From DASUHT01 sp038230835 (lineage in GTDB: Bacteria > Actinomycetota > Thermoleophilia > Gaiellales > JAICJC01), in contig JBBRMM010000024.1 of assembly GCA_038230835.1 (NCBI GenBank), positions 1 through 48,929 on the forward strand: a stretch of 48,929 nucleotides of DNA. Reading direction: 5' to 3'. Of the stretch, positions 41,279 through 48,929 are shown piece after piece. The notes beneath the pieces are model-generated. The model worked only from the letters and a program-made list of their open reading frames with translations. It did no database searches and had not been told where the DNA came from. A program made the translations under genes and the position numbers. Every line of letters begins with the position of its first letter. Position 1 is the first letter of the stretch.

Positions 41279-43368
41279 GGCCGGGCTGAGCGCTTCGCCC
41301 GCACGGCCGCCCGCCGCATCAACACCGTGTGGGTGGAGCGGTTGCGATCGGCACCCGGCTCCAGGCGCATCCAGCTGCCCTCCGCGTCCAGCAGCCAGGC
41401 ATCCGCGTTGTCGGCCATCAGGGTGTCGAACACCGAGCTGATCTCATCCTTGGAGCGACGATCCTCGACCGGCGCCACAACCTCGATGCGATGATCGAGA
41501 TTTCTCGGCATGAGGTCGGCGCTGCCCAGATACACGCTCGTGTCCCCGCCCGCTTCGAACATGAATACCCGGCTGTGCTCGAGGAACCGACCGACGACGC
41601 TTCGCACCTCGATGTTCTCCGACAGCCCCGGCACACCCGGGCGCAGCGCACAGATGCTGCGGGTCACCAGCTCCACGCGGGCGCCCGCCTGCGACGCCTT
41701 GTACAACGCCTCGATCACCGCCACGTCGGTCAGCGAGTTGACCTTGATCCGGACCCGGGCCTCGCGGCCGGCCTGCGCCGCATCCGCCACCGCCCTGATC
41801 CGCTCGATCAGCCCCGAGCGCAGGTTGAACGGGGCCACCAGGAGCTTGCGGAATCGCTGCGGGCGCGCGAACCCGGTCAGATGGTTGAACAGGTCGGCGA
41901 CGTCGGCGGTGATCTCCTCGTCGTCGGTGAAGACCCCCATGTCCTCGTACAGCCGGGCGGTGACCGCGTTGTAGTTGCCGGTGCCGATGTGGACGTAACG
42001 GCGGAGCGCGTCGCCCTCACGACGCACCACCAGCGTGGTCTTCGCATGGATCTTGAGATTGGCGAACCCGTGGACGACGTGCACCCCCGCCTGCTCCATC
42101 AGGCGAGCCCACTCGATGTTGCGCCGTTCGTCGAAGCGCGCCTTCAGCTCCACCAGGCAGACGGTCTGCTTTCCCCGCTCGGCTGCGTCGATCAGCGACG
42201 GCATCAGCGCCGAGTCGTCGGAGGTGCGGTAGACGGTGGTCTTGATCCCGACCACCCCGGGATCCTTCGCCCCCGCGCGCACGAACGCCTCGACGCTGGT
42301 CGTGAAGGAGTCGTATGGCAGATGCACGAGCAGATCCCCGCCGCGGATCTGCGAGAACAGATCGTTGCGTTCGCCGGAGGAGGCCAACCGAGTGCGAGTG
42401 ATCGGGACCCACGGGTCGTACTTGAGGTCGGGCCGGTGCCGATCCGCGAGCTGGGTCAGGTCGGCGAGGTCGAGCAGGCCCTCGACCGGGTACACCTGGG
42501 TGTCGTCGGCGGCCACACCGTGGGTCAGCAGGTCGAGCATCTGCGCCGACATGCCGGCCGACACCTCCACCCGCACGACATCGCCGAAGCGCCGGCGCCG
42601 GAGCTCCAGCTCGACCGCCTCGAGCAGATCGTCGGCCTCGTCGGAGAGCTCGAAGTCCGCGTCGCGGGTTACTCGGAAGAGTCCGTGCTCGACGATTTCC
42701 ATGCCGGGAAAGAGCCGCTCCAGGAAATGGGCGATCACGCGCTCCTGCGGCACGAGCCGGCCCGCCGATCCCGCCTGCACGAATCGTGGGAGCCCCTCCG
42801 GCACCTTCACCCGCGCGAACCGTTCCTCCCCGCTCTCGGGGTCGCTGACCCGCAGGGCGAGGCTCATCGACAGTCCCGAGATGTACGGGAACGGCTGCCC
42901 GAGCCCGACCGCGAGCGGCGTCAGCACCGGATAGATCTCGCGTGAGAACCGCTCGTCGAGATCCGCCAGCTCCTGAGAGGAGCATTCCTCGACCGTCGAG
43001 ATGACGATCCGCTCGCCTGCCAGTGCCGGTTGGAGCTCCCGCGTCCAGAGCTCGGTCTGCCAAGCGCAGGTCGCGACCACCCGCCGGCGGATGTCCGCCA
43101 GCACCGCTCCCGGGGTGCGGCCGTCCGGCGAGCGGGTCGCCAGTCCCGCGGAGACCTGGCGCTCGAGGCCCGCCACGCGCACCATGAAGAACTCATCCAG
43201 GTTCGACGCCACGATCGCGCAGAACCGCACCCGCTCGAGCAGCGGCGCCGTCGGGTCTGCAACCAACTCGAGCACCCTCTGGTTGAAGTCGAGCCATGAC
43301 AACTCGCGGTTCAGGAACCGGTCGTCAGCCGGTTCGACCGCTCGCGCAGGAACGCTCGCAAGGCTCAT
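41275..43368 (-). CDS. ppk1: Polyphosphate kinase 1
   Basis: A 697-residue enzyme that builds polyphosphate from ATP through a phosphohistidine. Opening FLNRELSWLDFNQRVLELV is diagnostic. The catalytic His441 lies in NLKIHAKTTLVVRR; the ATP site includes YDSFTTSVEAFVRAGAKDP and TVYRTSDDSALM; the second conserved His is in RFLEHSRVFMFE. All four domains are present and the length is normal. It converges on the ROK kinase with a 4-base stop overlap. Together with CHAD and Ppx it completes a polyphosphate synthesis-turnover set. Confidence 0.95.
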   Translation of the reverse strand: MSLASVPARAVEPADDRFLNRELSWLDFNQRVLELVADPTAPLLERVRFCAIVASNLDEFFMVRVAGLERQVSAGLATRSPDGRTPGAVLADIRRRVVATCAWQTELWTRELQPALAGERIVISTVEECSSQELADLDERFSREIYPVLTPLAVGLGQPFPYISGLSMSLALRVSDPESGEERFARVKVPEGLPRFVQAGSAGRLVPQERVIAHFLERLFPGMEIVEHGLFRVTRDADFELSDEADDLLEAVELELRRRRFGDVVRVEVSAGMSAQMLDLLTHGVAADDTQVYPVEGLLDLADLTQLADRHRPDLKYDPWVPITRTRLASSGERNDLFSQIRGGDLLVHLPYDSFTTSVEAFVRAGAKDPGVVGIKTTVYRTSDDSALMPSLIDAAERGKQTVCLVELKARFDERRNIEWARLMEQAGVHVVHGFANLKIHAKTTLVVRREGDALRRYVHIGTGNYNAVTARLYEDMGVFTDDEEITADVADLFNHLTGFARPQRFRKLLVAPFNLRSGLIERIRAVADAAQAGREARVRIKVNSLTDVAVIEALYKASQAGARVELVTRSICALRPGVPGLSENIEVRSVVGRFLEHSRVFMFEAGGDTSVYLGSADLMPRNLDHRIEVVAPVEDRRSKDEISSVFDTLMADNADAWLLDAEGSWMRLEPGADRNRSTHTVLMRRAAVRAKRSARP

Positions 43369-43407
43369 GCGGTGAAGCGTACCCGCCGAGCCGGCGACGT
43401 CATCGGG

Positions 43408-43716
43408 TCAGTCCCACCGGAAGTCGCCCGCCGTGGTCGTCTCCATCCACCCCTGAGGCTCCCCGGTCGGCTCGGCCGCAACCACCGGCATCGTCATCGT
43501 GTCGTCCGCCATCTCCAGCGAGACGGCCGGGTGCTCGCCGGTCTCGAGCTCTTCGCGCACCGCCTCCTGCTCGGACTTGAAGAGCGGATGGTTGGCGAAG
43601 GGATCGTCTCCGACGAACTCGTCCAGCGGCAGGTCCCCGTCGAGGTGGCGGTTGCGGCGCTTCAACTCGAGGTGCTCCTCGATCACGGCGGCGAACAGCG
43701 AACTGGTCGGGGTCAT
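43408..43716 (-). CDS. Small acidic hypothetical protein
   Basis: A 102-residue protein with no recognised domain. It starts MTPTSSLFAAVIEEHLELK, a likely amphipathic helix, has a basic patch KRRNRHLDG, then a DEFVGDDPFANHPLFKSEQ segment and an acidic C-terminus with several Glu/Thr/Met. The start is supported by GGAGG 4 bases before the ATG. No signal peptide or membrane segment. It lies alone between ppk1 and the GGDEF gene on the same strand, so a link to polyphosphate or to signalling is only positional. Confidence is for its being a real gene. Confidence 0.65.
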   Translation of the reverse strand: MTPTSSLFAAVIEEHLELKRRNRHLDGDLPLDEFVGDDPFANHPLFKSEQEAVREELETGEHPAVSLEMADDTMTMPVVAAEPTGEPQGWMETTTAGDFRWD

Positions 43717-43797
43717 CCGGCCTCCAGGTCGGTGGTCAGGGCAGCACAAAGTGCCACACAACTATATCAAGGTGGGAGGGGCACACGCCGCAGCCCA

Positions 43798-45651
43798 TCA
43801 CTCGGGCACGACCTGATTCTTCCCGCTCCGCTTGGCCCGATACAGCGCGGCGTCGGCCGCCGCCACGAGATCGATCTGCGTCGTGCCCTCCTCCGGCCCG
43901 GCGGACACGCCGAAGCTCGCCGTGATCCCGGTCACCGGGGCACCGGCAAACACGATCTCGCGCTCCTCCACCGCGAGGCGTAGGCGATGCGCGAGGTTCA
44001 CCGCACCTTCCAGCCCGGTCTGGGGGAGCAGCACCGCGAACTCCTCGCCGCCGTACCGAGCGGCGAGGTCGATCTCGCGGATCAGCTCGAGCAGCGTCTC
44101 GCTGACGGCGTGCAGGACGACGTCGCCCGCCAGGTGGCCGAGCGTGTCGTTCACCTGTTTGAAGTCGTCGATGTCGAACAGGATCAACCCGATCTGCTGA
44201 TCGAACCGTTGCGCACGCTCGAATTCCCGCCCCAGCACGTCGTAGAACTGACGCCGGTTGGCGAGGCCGGTGAGTGCATCGGTCACCGCCTGCTGCTCGA
44301 CCACCTCGTGCAGGCGCGCATTCTCGATCGCCACCCCGGCCTGAGCCGCCAGCCCGGCCAATGCCTCAACGTCCCCCCCTTCGAACGCACCGTCCTGGGG
44401 GTCGACCACCGTCACCAGCCCCAGCAGCTCGTCCTCGCGTACGATCGGCGCGGCCAGCACCGCCCGGGGGGTCTGCTCGGACCGCGGAGCCATCTCCGCC
44501 AGCGCCAGGCCCTCGATCCCCGACCCGGCGGACACGACCATCGGCAGGTCGGCACGCGAGCCGAGAGCGGTGCCGATCCGCGCGCGCTCCACCGCCTCGC
44601 CGGTCAGCGGCTCGTACAGGAGCAGCCGGCCTCCGCGCGCCCGCGTCGCCTGGACCGCGGTGTCGAGCACCGCACCCACCAGCGCGTCCAGGTCGTGCGT
44701 GGCGGCGAGCGTCGCCCCGTACCGCTGCAGAGTCTCCTTGACCCGTGTCCGCTCGGCCTCGAGCTCGTCGACCCGGGTCGTGAGCTCGGTGGACATATGG
44801 TCGATCACCGCGCCCAACTCGGACAGCTCATCGCCTCCCCCGGTGCCGGTGCCGGTGCGCAGCAGCGACCGGGCCCGCACGGCGAGCTCGGTCAGCGAGC
44901 GGGAGATCCGGCGCGCGGCCACGACCGCGAGCAGCGTCAGCAGGCCCCCCACGATCAGCACTGGCACCAGCAGCCGCAGGCGCCGCGAATCGATCGCATC
45001 GGACAGCGTGGACGAGGGATACGTGGCCGCCAGGTACACCGGGCCGCCCTGGGCCGAATCCACCGCCGCCATCTGGCCGCGCACGTCAACGCCGGCCACG
45101 GTCGCGTTGCCGATCCGCCCGACCCGCAGCCCCGACTCGCTGCCGGTCGCACCGCCGGTGCCGGCGATAACGCGATGCCCTGCAATCAGATCGAGTTCCA
45201 CACCGGGTACGTGCGAGTACTGTGTGGCGATCGTCGCCATGAACGTGGGCCCGAGCGGCTGCCACACCACGACCTCGCGACCGACCGATGCGGGTCCGAC
45301 CTGGACGTGGGCACGCCACGCGGGGCCGGAGGGAGCCACGCCCGCGATCACCCGACCGTGCACCTTGAGTTGCATCCGTGGATGCAAAGCGACCACGGTA
45401 GCGGGGTCGCCGTGTCCAGCCAGGGCGCGCTGGACGTCGGGGCGCGCCGCCAGGGTGCGAGCCCGCACGCCCACAGCGTTCAGCAGCGCATGGTACGTGT
45501 CCACCCCGCTGCCGATGGCGGCACCCAACCGCCCGTCCACGCGAACGGTCTGGTCACGCGACACGAAGGTGGACACGATCACCGTCACGGCAATCAGCGG
45601 AACGAGCGCAAGCGCTCCGAACATAATTGACAACCTATGGCGAAAGCGCAT
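43798..45651 (-). CDS. Membrane diguanylate cyclase: sensor-HAMP-GAF-GGDEF
   Basis: A 617-residue protein. A first membrane helix (about residues 9-29) is followed by an extracytoplasmic sensor domain, a second helix LLVPVLIVGGLLTLLAVVAA, a HAMP linker, a GAF domain with ATHDLDALVGAVLDTAVQ, and a C-terminal GGDEF domain. The active site reads GGEEF (about 534-538) with metal Asp in LILFDIDDFKQVNDT, and REID at 525-528 matches the RxxD inhibitory site. It should make c-di-GMP with feedback control. ATG 45651 follows GGGGGAC; a TATAAT box is 31 bases upstream. Upstream in-frame codons are not family-like. Confidence 0.92.
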   Translation of the reverse strand: MRFRHRLSIMFGALALVPLIAVTVIVSTFVSRDQTVRVDGRLGAAIGSGVDTYHALLNAVGVRARTLAARPDVQRALAGHGDPATVVALHPRMQLKVHGRVIAGVAPSGPAWRAHVQVGPASVGREVVVWQPLGPTFMATIATQYSHVPGVELDLIAGHRVIAGTGGATGSESGLRVGRIGNATVAGVDVRGQMAAVDSAQGGPVYLAATYPSSTLSDAIDSRRLRLLVPVLIVGGLLTLLAVVAARRISRSLTELAVRARSLLRTGTGTGGGDELSELGAVIDHMSTELTTRVDELEAERTRVKETLQRYGATLAATHDLDALVGAVLDTAVQATRARGGRLLLYEPLTGEAVERARIGTALGSRADLPMVVSAGSGIEGLALAEMAPRSEQTPRAVLAAPIVREDELLGLVTVVDPQDGAFEGGDVEALAGLAAQAGVAIENARLHEVVEQQAVTDALTGLANRRQFYDVLGREFERAQRFDQQIGLILFDIDDFKQVNDTLGHLAGDVVLHAVSETLLELIREIDLAARYGGEEFAVLLPQTGLEGAVNLAHRLRLAVEEREIVFAGAPVTGITASFGVSAGPEEGTTQIDLVAAADAALYRAKRSGKNQVVPE

Positions 45652-45682
45652 GTCCCCCAACGACCCCTTCCAAGGTTTCCCG

Positions 45683-45688
45683 ATTATA
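45683..45688 (-). promoter_or_regulatory. Candidate -10 box TATAAT for the diguanylate cyclase
   Basis: The minus strand carries a perfect TATAAT in a GC-rich gap, 31 bases before ATG 45651, leaving a short leader with GGGGGAC. The -35 region is not clear. Confidence 0.5.
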
Positions 45689-45748
45689 CGGGACCATCGG
45701 CAAGCGAGGGTATCGCCGTAATAGCCTCCCGCTCCACCGTGATCGGCG

Positions 45749-46729
45749 TCAGTAGGCCGCGAGTTCACGCGCCGCGGCGAGGATATCGTCCTCGGTCGGC
45801 ATGTACTCGCGCTCGAGCACGGGCGTGAACGGGATCGGGGTGTCGAGCGCGGCCACGCGGGTGACGGGCGCGTCGAGGTACTCGAACGCCCGCTGCCCGA
45901 TCACCGCCGCCACCTCGGCACCGAAGCCACCGGTCAGATTGTCCTCGTGGACAACCAGCGCCTTGCCGGTGCGCCGCACCGAGTCGAGCACAGTGTGGGC
46001 GTCGAACGGGATCAGGGAGCGCAGGTCCACCACCTCGGCCGAGATACCCTCCTCGGCCAATCGGTCGGCGACCGTCGAGGCCGAGCGCACCGTCGCCGCG
46101 TAGGTGATGATCGACAGATCGCTGCCGGGCCGGCGCACGATCGCCTCGCCGAGCGGCACCAGCCGTCCGTCGGTGCCCGTCGCGACCTCGGCCTTCTCCC
46201 GCCGGTAAAGGAACTTGTGCTCGCAGAACACCACCGGGTTGGGATCGCGGATCGCCGAGCGCAGCATCCCGTAGGCGTCCTCGGCGGTCGCGGGGCACGC
46301 GATCTTGAGGCCGGCGTGGTGGTGGAACCAGGCCTCGACGTTCTCGGAGTGGTACGGGCCGCCGCCGACACCGCCGCCGTTGGGGCAGCGCACGACCAGC
46401 GGCACCGCCCAGCCGATCCGGTAGTGCATCTTCGCGGCGCAGGTGACCAGCTGATCGAACGCGATCGACACGAAGTCTCCGAACTGCATCTCGGCCACCG
46501 GACGCTGGCCCGCCATGGCAGCGCCGATCGCCACCCCGGCGATGCCGGCCTCGGCGACCGGCATGTCGATCGACCGCATCACGCCGAACCGCTGCTGCAG
46601 CTGCTTGGTGGCGCCGAAGGCACCGCCCTGCTTGCCGACGTCCTCGCCCAGACAGAACACGCGCTCGTCGAGCTCCATCTCGTCGGCAAGCGCGGCGTTG
46701 ATGGCCTCGAGGTAGGTCAGTTCGGGCAT
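45749..46729 (-). CDS. 2-oxoacid dehydrogenase E1 component, beta subunit
   Basis: A 326-residue subunit of a pyruvate/branched-chain 2-oxoacid (or acetoin) dehydrogenase E1 heterotetramer. Features: MPELTYLEAINAALADEM, VFCLGEDVGKQGGAFG, IDMPVAEAGIAGVAIGAA (with the catalytic-cycle Glu) and GGPYHSENVEAWFHHHAGLK; the C-terminal transketolase-like half includes LVVHEDNLTGGFGAEVAA. It lies 2 bases downstream of the alpha subunit gene. E2 and E3 genes are not in the window. Confidence 0.93.
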   Translation of the reverse strand: MPELTYLEAINAALADEMELDERVFCLGEDVGKQGGAFGATKQLQQRFGVMRSIDMPVAEAGIAGVAIGAAMAGQRPVAEMQFGDFVSIAFDQLVTCAAKMHYRIGWAVPLVVRCPNGGGVGGGPYHSENVEAWFHHHAGLKIACPATAEDAYGMLRSAIRDPNPVVFCEHKFLYRREKAEVATGTDGRLVPLGEAIVRRPGSDLSIITYAATVRSASTVADRLAEEGISAEVVDLRSLIPFDAHTVLDSVRRTGKALVVHEDNLTGGFGAEVAAVIGQRAFEYLDAPVTRVAALDTPIPFTPVLEREYMPTEDDILAAARELAAY

Positions 46730-46731
46730 GC

Positions 46732-47769
46732 TCAGTCCTCGTAGTCCGCAGGCGCGAACACGCCCTCGTGCGCCTCGGCCGGCTCGGGATAGCCGTCGTG
46801 ATCAGCCCGCTCGACCGCCTCCCGGACCTCGTCACGCACCCGCACTCGAACGTCCTCGAGCCGCTCGGGGACCATCCCGCGGGTATCCCTCAGGGCGGTC
46901 TCGAGCCGCTTGATCGGATCCTTGTCCGACCACTCGGCCAGCGTCTCCATCGGCATGTAGCTCTCGTACTTGTCGTGAGCGGCGTGGCCGCCCATCCGGT
47001 ACGTCTTGCACTCGATGAACTGCGGGCCCTGGCCGGCCCGCGCGGCGTCCACCGCAGTCTTCATCGCGGAGTAGACGGTGAACACGTCGTTGCCGTCCAC
47101 CGAGACCGCCGGGATACCGTACGCCGCCGCCTTCTTGTGCAGGTCCGTGACCTTGGTCTGACGGGAGATCGGCGTCGAATACCCCCACCCGTTGTTCTCG
47201 GCGACGAACACCGCGGGCACCTCCAGCACAGCGGCAATGTTCAGACCCTCGTGGAAGTCGCCCCGGGATGTGGCCGCGTCGCCGAAGCTGGTCAGCGCGA
47301 CGCGGTCCTCACCACGCTGCTTGTAGGCCAGCGCCGCTCCGACCGTGAGCGGGATCATGTCCGCCATGTGCGAGACCTGACAGGGGATGTTCCACTCCCG
47401 GCCGCCGATGTGGAGGTTGCCGTCCTTGCCGCGAGTGGTGGATCCGGCCTTGCCCATGAACTGGGCGAAGATCCGCCACGGGGGCACACCGTGCACGAGG
47501 TACGAGCCGAGGTCGCGGATCCACGGCGACAGCCAGTCGCCGTCGCTCCCGCGACGCAGAGGCAGCACCATGCCAATCGCGATCGCCTCCTGGCCGCGTC
47601 CGGTGTAGTAGCTGCCCGGCAACTTGCCCTGGCGATACAGGTTGAGCGCACGCTCCTCGACCGCACGCGTGAGCGTCATCCAGTAGAAGAACTCCATGGC
47701 AAGCGCGTCGGACACCTCGACCGCGGGTGGCGACGGGACTGCGGAGATCTGGCGAGGCGACGAGCTCAC
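46732..47769 (-). CDS. 2-oxoacid dehydrogenase E1 component, alpha subunit
   Basis: A 345-residue thiamine-diphosphate-binding subunit. It has YWMTLTRAVEERALNLYRQG, YYTGRGQEAIAIGM, the pyrophosphate/Mg motif SFGDAATSRGDFHEGLN to AVFVAENNGWGYSTP (GDG..N type) and a phosphorylation-loop-like YRMGGHAAHDKYESY. The end matches E1-alpha rather than a fused AceE. GTG 47769 gives the family-like N-terminus. Substrate could be 2-oxoisovalerate, pyruvate or acetoin; upstream gap 47770-47918 separates it from the divergent glycosyltransferase. Confidence 0.93.
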   Translation of the reverse strand: MSSSPRQISAVPSPPAVEVSDALAMEFFYWMTLTRAVEERALNLYRQGKLPGSYYTGRGQEAIAIGMVLPLRRGSDGDWLSPWIRDLGSYLVHGVPPWRIFAQFMGKAGSTTRGKDGNLHIGGREWNIPCQVSHMADMIPLTVGAALAYKQRGEDRVALTSFGDAATSRGDFHEGLNIAAVLEVPAVFVAENNGWGYSTPISRQTKVTDLHKKAAAYGIPAVSVDGNDVFTVYSAMKTAVDAARAGQGPQFIECKTYRMGGHAAHDKYESYMPMETLAEWSDKDPIKRLETALRDTRGMVPERLEDVRVRVRDEVREAVERADHDGYPEPAEAHEGVFAPADYED

Positions 47770-47918
47770 GAGTGCATCACGTGCGCGTCATCGGCCGGCC
47801 GGCCGTCAAGCATGAGCGCCAACACAACGAGCGGGAGTGTAGACGCTGCGGTGGATCGATCCCCCCGCTCGATCGGCGGGAGCTAAATCGCGACCCGCGA
47901 GAGCCGAATACCCCAGCG
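47770..47918. other. Divergent intergenic region, 149 bases
   Basis: It should hold promoters for the E1 alpha gene and the glycosyltransferase. It contains the palindrome CGGCCGGCCG and a GATCGATC...GATCGGC repeat area; no clear -10/-35 pair or RNA structure was recognised. Confidence 0.4.
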
Positions 47919-48791
47919 ATGGCGCTCCGCACCTCCTCGATTCCCGTCACCGAGGCCGCCGCCCTCACGCCTGCCGACTGGCGCCGCCGCGTCGAACTGG
48001 CCGTCGAGGGCGCCGCCCGCGCACTCACCGCCGGCGATCTGGTCGGGCTGGGAGCGGTGTACGCCGACCTGGCCGGCTGGGACGATCGTCAGCGGGCGCA
48101 CCACGCCCGCCGTGAGGTGACCGAGCTCGTGCTCTCGTACCGCCCGGACAACACCGACGCCTGGGTACCCGTGTTCGCGACCTCCGCCCGGCTGTTGCTG
48201 GACTCACTGGAGCGCAACCCACTGGAGCCGATCATTCTCAACCACACCGGCGTGCTGCTCTACGAACTGCTCGAGCTGGGTGGCGCCGAGGCCCTCTTCA
48301 AGGCTGCCCTGAAGCTTGATCCCGCACTCGCCATCGCGCGCACCAACCTCGACCAGACGCGGATCCGCAAGCGCAGCCCCCACACCCTCAAGGGCCGCTT
48401 CGGTCACCAGCTGCGGGCACTCGGCACGCGAGCCAAGCGGGTCGCCGCCGGCGCTCGGCCCACAACCAGGCTGAGGCTCTCGCTGTGCATGATCGTCAAG
48501 AACGAGGAAGAGATGCTGCCCGGCTGTCTGACGCCGCTGGTCGGTGTCGTCGACGAGATGATCGTGGTCGACACCGGATCCACCGACCGCACGGTCGCGA
48601 TCGCCGAGTCGTTCGGCGCGACGGTGGTCAGCTTCCCGTGGAACGGATCGTTCTCGGACGCGCGGAACGCGTCGCTCGACGCGGCCACCGGAGACTGGGT
48701 CATGTACCTGGACGCGGACGAGCATCTCGAGGCGGAGGATGCCGACACCCTGCGCGACCTGCTGCAACGGACGTGGCGCGAGGGCTTCTGA
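47919..48791 (+). pseudogene. Glycosyltransferase family 2 with TPR-like region, cut by IS insertion
   Basis: The first 290 codons of a GT2 protein are present. Residues about 40-170 are helical and TPR-like (ILNHTGVLLYELLELGGAE, LFKAALKLDPALA). The GT-A domain starts at SLCMIVKNEEEMLPGCL, then MIVVDTGSTDRTVAIAESFG, FPWNGSFSDARNASL and the nucleotide-sugar DxD in YLDADEHLEAED. The frame then ends in TGA at 48789-48791, which is the first triplet of the insertion sequence. The acceptor half of the domain is missing, so the product is unlikely to be active. The remaining 3' part must lie beyond the element. Confidence 0.82.
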
Positions 48792-48816
48792 CGTGACCCC
48801 TTGAATGTGGTCCGTC
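48789..48816 (+). repeat. 28-bp IS terminal sequence, copy 2
   Basis: Identical to 114-141 in inverted orientation; begins TGACGTGACCCC. Its first triplet supplies the stop codon of the interrupted glycosyltransferase. Confidence 0.8.
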
Positions 48817-48862
48817 CGTTGTGAGGGTCACGATGGCTCGAAAGAGCCAGGAGGTGATCGTC

Positions 48863-48929
48863 ATGAAGGGACGCAGGCACTCGCCGGAGCAGGTGGTGCG
48901 CAAGCTGCGCGAGGCCGACAAGCTGTTGG
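48863..48929 (+). CDS. IS3-type transposase OrfA, N-terminus only
   Basis: Twenty-two codons are visible (opening MKGRRHSPEQVVRKLREAD), the first helix of the helix-turn-helix OrfA protein of IS3-family elements of the IS407-like kind. The window ends inside it. The very strong ribosome binding site is notable for a transposase gene. Confidence 0.75.
   Translation, partial: MKGRRHSPEQVVRKLREADKLL

Larger units (their letters stand above)
48789..48929 (+). mobile_element. IS3-family-type insertion sequence, end fragment (continues right of window)
   Basis: The element begins at its terminal repeat, has a 46-base leader with a hairpin-capable GGCTCgaaaGAGCC, a perfect AGGAGGTGAT ribosome binding site (48849-48858) and the start of OrfA. 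The rest is outside the window. The orientation is outward, mirror-image to the element at the left end. The transposase start differs from that of the left copy. Confidence 0.78.

Noticed and set aside
43987..45630. A 547-codon plus-strand open frame
   Set aside because: Antisense to the diguanylate cyclase; low-complexity Arg/His/Gln-rich.
114..48816. A proven composite transposon between the two IS ends
   Set aside because: Only inner ends are visible, the OrfA starts differ, and target duplications cannot be seen, so it is kept as a hypothesis only.

Overview
The window is very GC-rich (about 70% by eye), with short intergenic gaps, many ATGA/GTGA/TGATG start-stop overlaps, GTG and TTG starts, and several start codons only 6-8 nt downstream of a -10-like box, as in leaderless mRNAs. 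Together with a CYTH-CHAD protein, Ppk1, PadR and actinobacterial-type transporters this suggests an actinomycete (Actinomycetota), perhaps class Thermoleophilia. That placement is inference. No rRNA, tRNA or CRISPR was seen. No gene-free stretch exceeds 300 bases; the longest are 36553-36740 (REP-like repeats), 47770-47918, 17700-17809 (PadR operator region) and 39494-39595.

Layout. (1) 1-271: the end of an outward-facing IS3-type insertion sequence, followed by the 3' remnant of a membrane-protein gene. (2) 278-17014: a cytochrome b561-like protein, then a large peptide/amide catabolism region. It holds a complete Dpp/Opp ABC importer (minus strand), a divergent set with a ketopantoate-reductase-like/amidase fusion, a creatininase-family hydrolase and an M20 peptidase, an aspartoacylase-like protein, a glutamine-synthetase-like gene overlapping a FluG-type amidohydrolase, and an amidase/M55 D-aminopeptidase/SDR operon. 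(3) 17064-18304: a PadR repressor with a palindromic operator candidate and a lone cNMP-binding protein. (4) 18305-22586: a LysR regulator divergent from an operon of glyoxylate-type aminotransferase, malyl-CoA lyase and family III CoA-transferase, which together could turn malate into glycine and acetyl-CoA. (5) 22605-25352: an ornithine-cyclodeaminase-like gene, an FAD amine oxidase, and a scar where truncated livF and livK fragments meet. (6) 25378-32362: a CDF metal exporter with a probable CTG start, a secreted RTX-repeat protein, an acyl-CoA ligase and an ABC-F ATPase sharing a 22-bp divergent promoter, and a frameshifted TMEM175-type channel. (7) 32362-36552: a polar amino acid ABC importer, MntP, a stand-alone response regulator and a tandem PilZ protein. 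(8) 36741-43368: a polyphosphate/sugar-phosphate cluster (CYTH-CHAD, SixA, Ppx, 6-phosphogluconolactonase, ROK kinase, Ppk1). (9) 43408-47769: a small hypothetical protein, a GAF-GGDEF diguanylate cyclase and the E1 beta/alpha subunits of a 2-oxoacid dehydrogenase. (10) 47919-48929: a glycosyltransferase cut off by a second IS3-type element.

Both window ends lie inside IS elements that share an identical 28-bp terminal sequence in inverted orientation, each interrupting a host gene. This could be a contig bounded by repeats or an IS-flanked block. The most distinctive biology is the amide-catabolism region with its reductase-amidase fusion and split FluG pair, the malate-to-glycine operon, the livF/livK deletion scar and the overlapping leaderless divergent promoter at 30089-30110.
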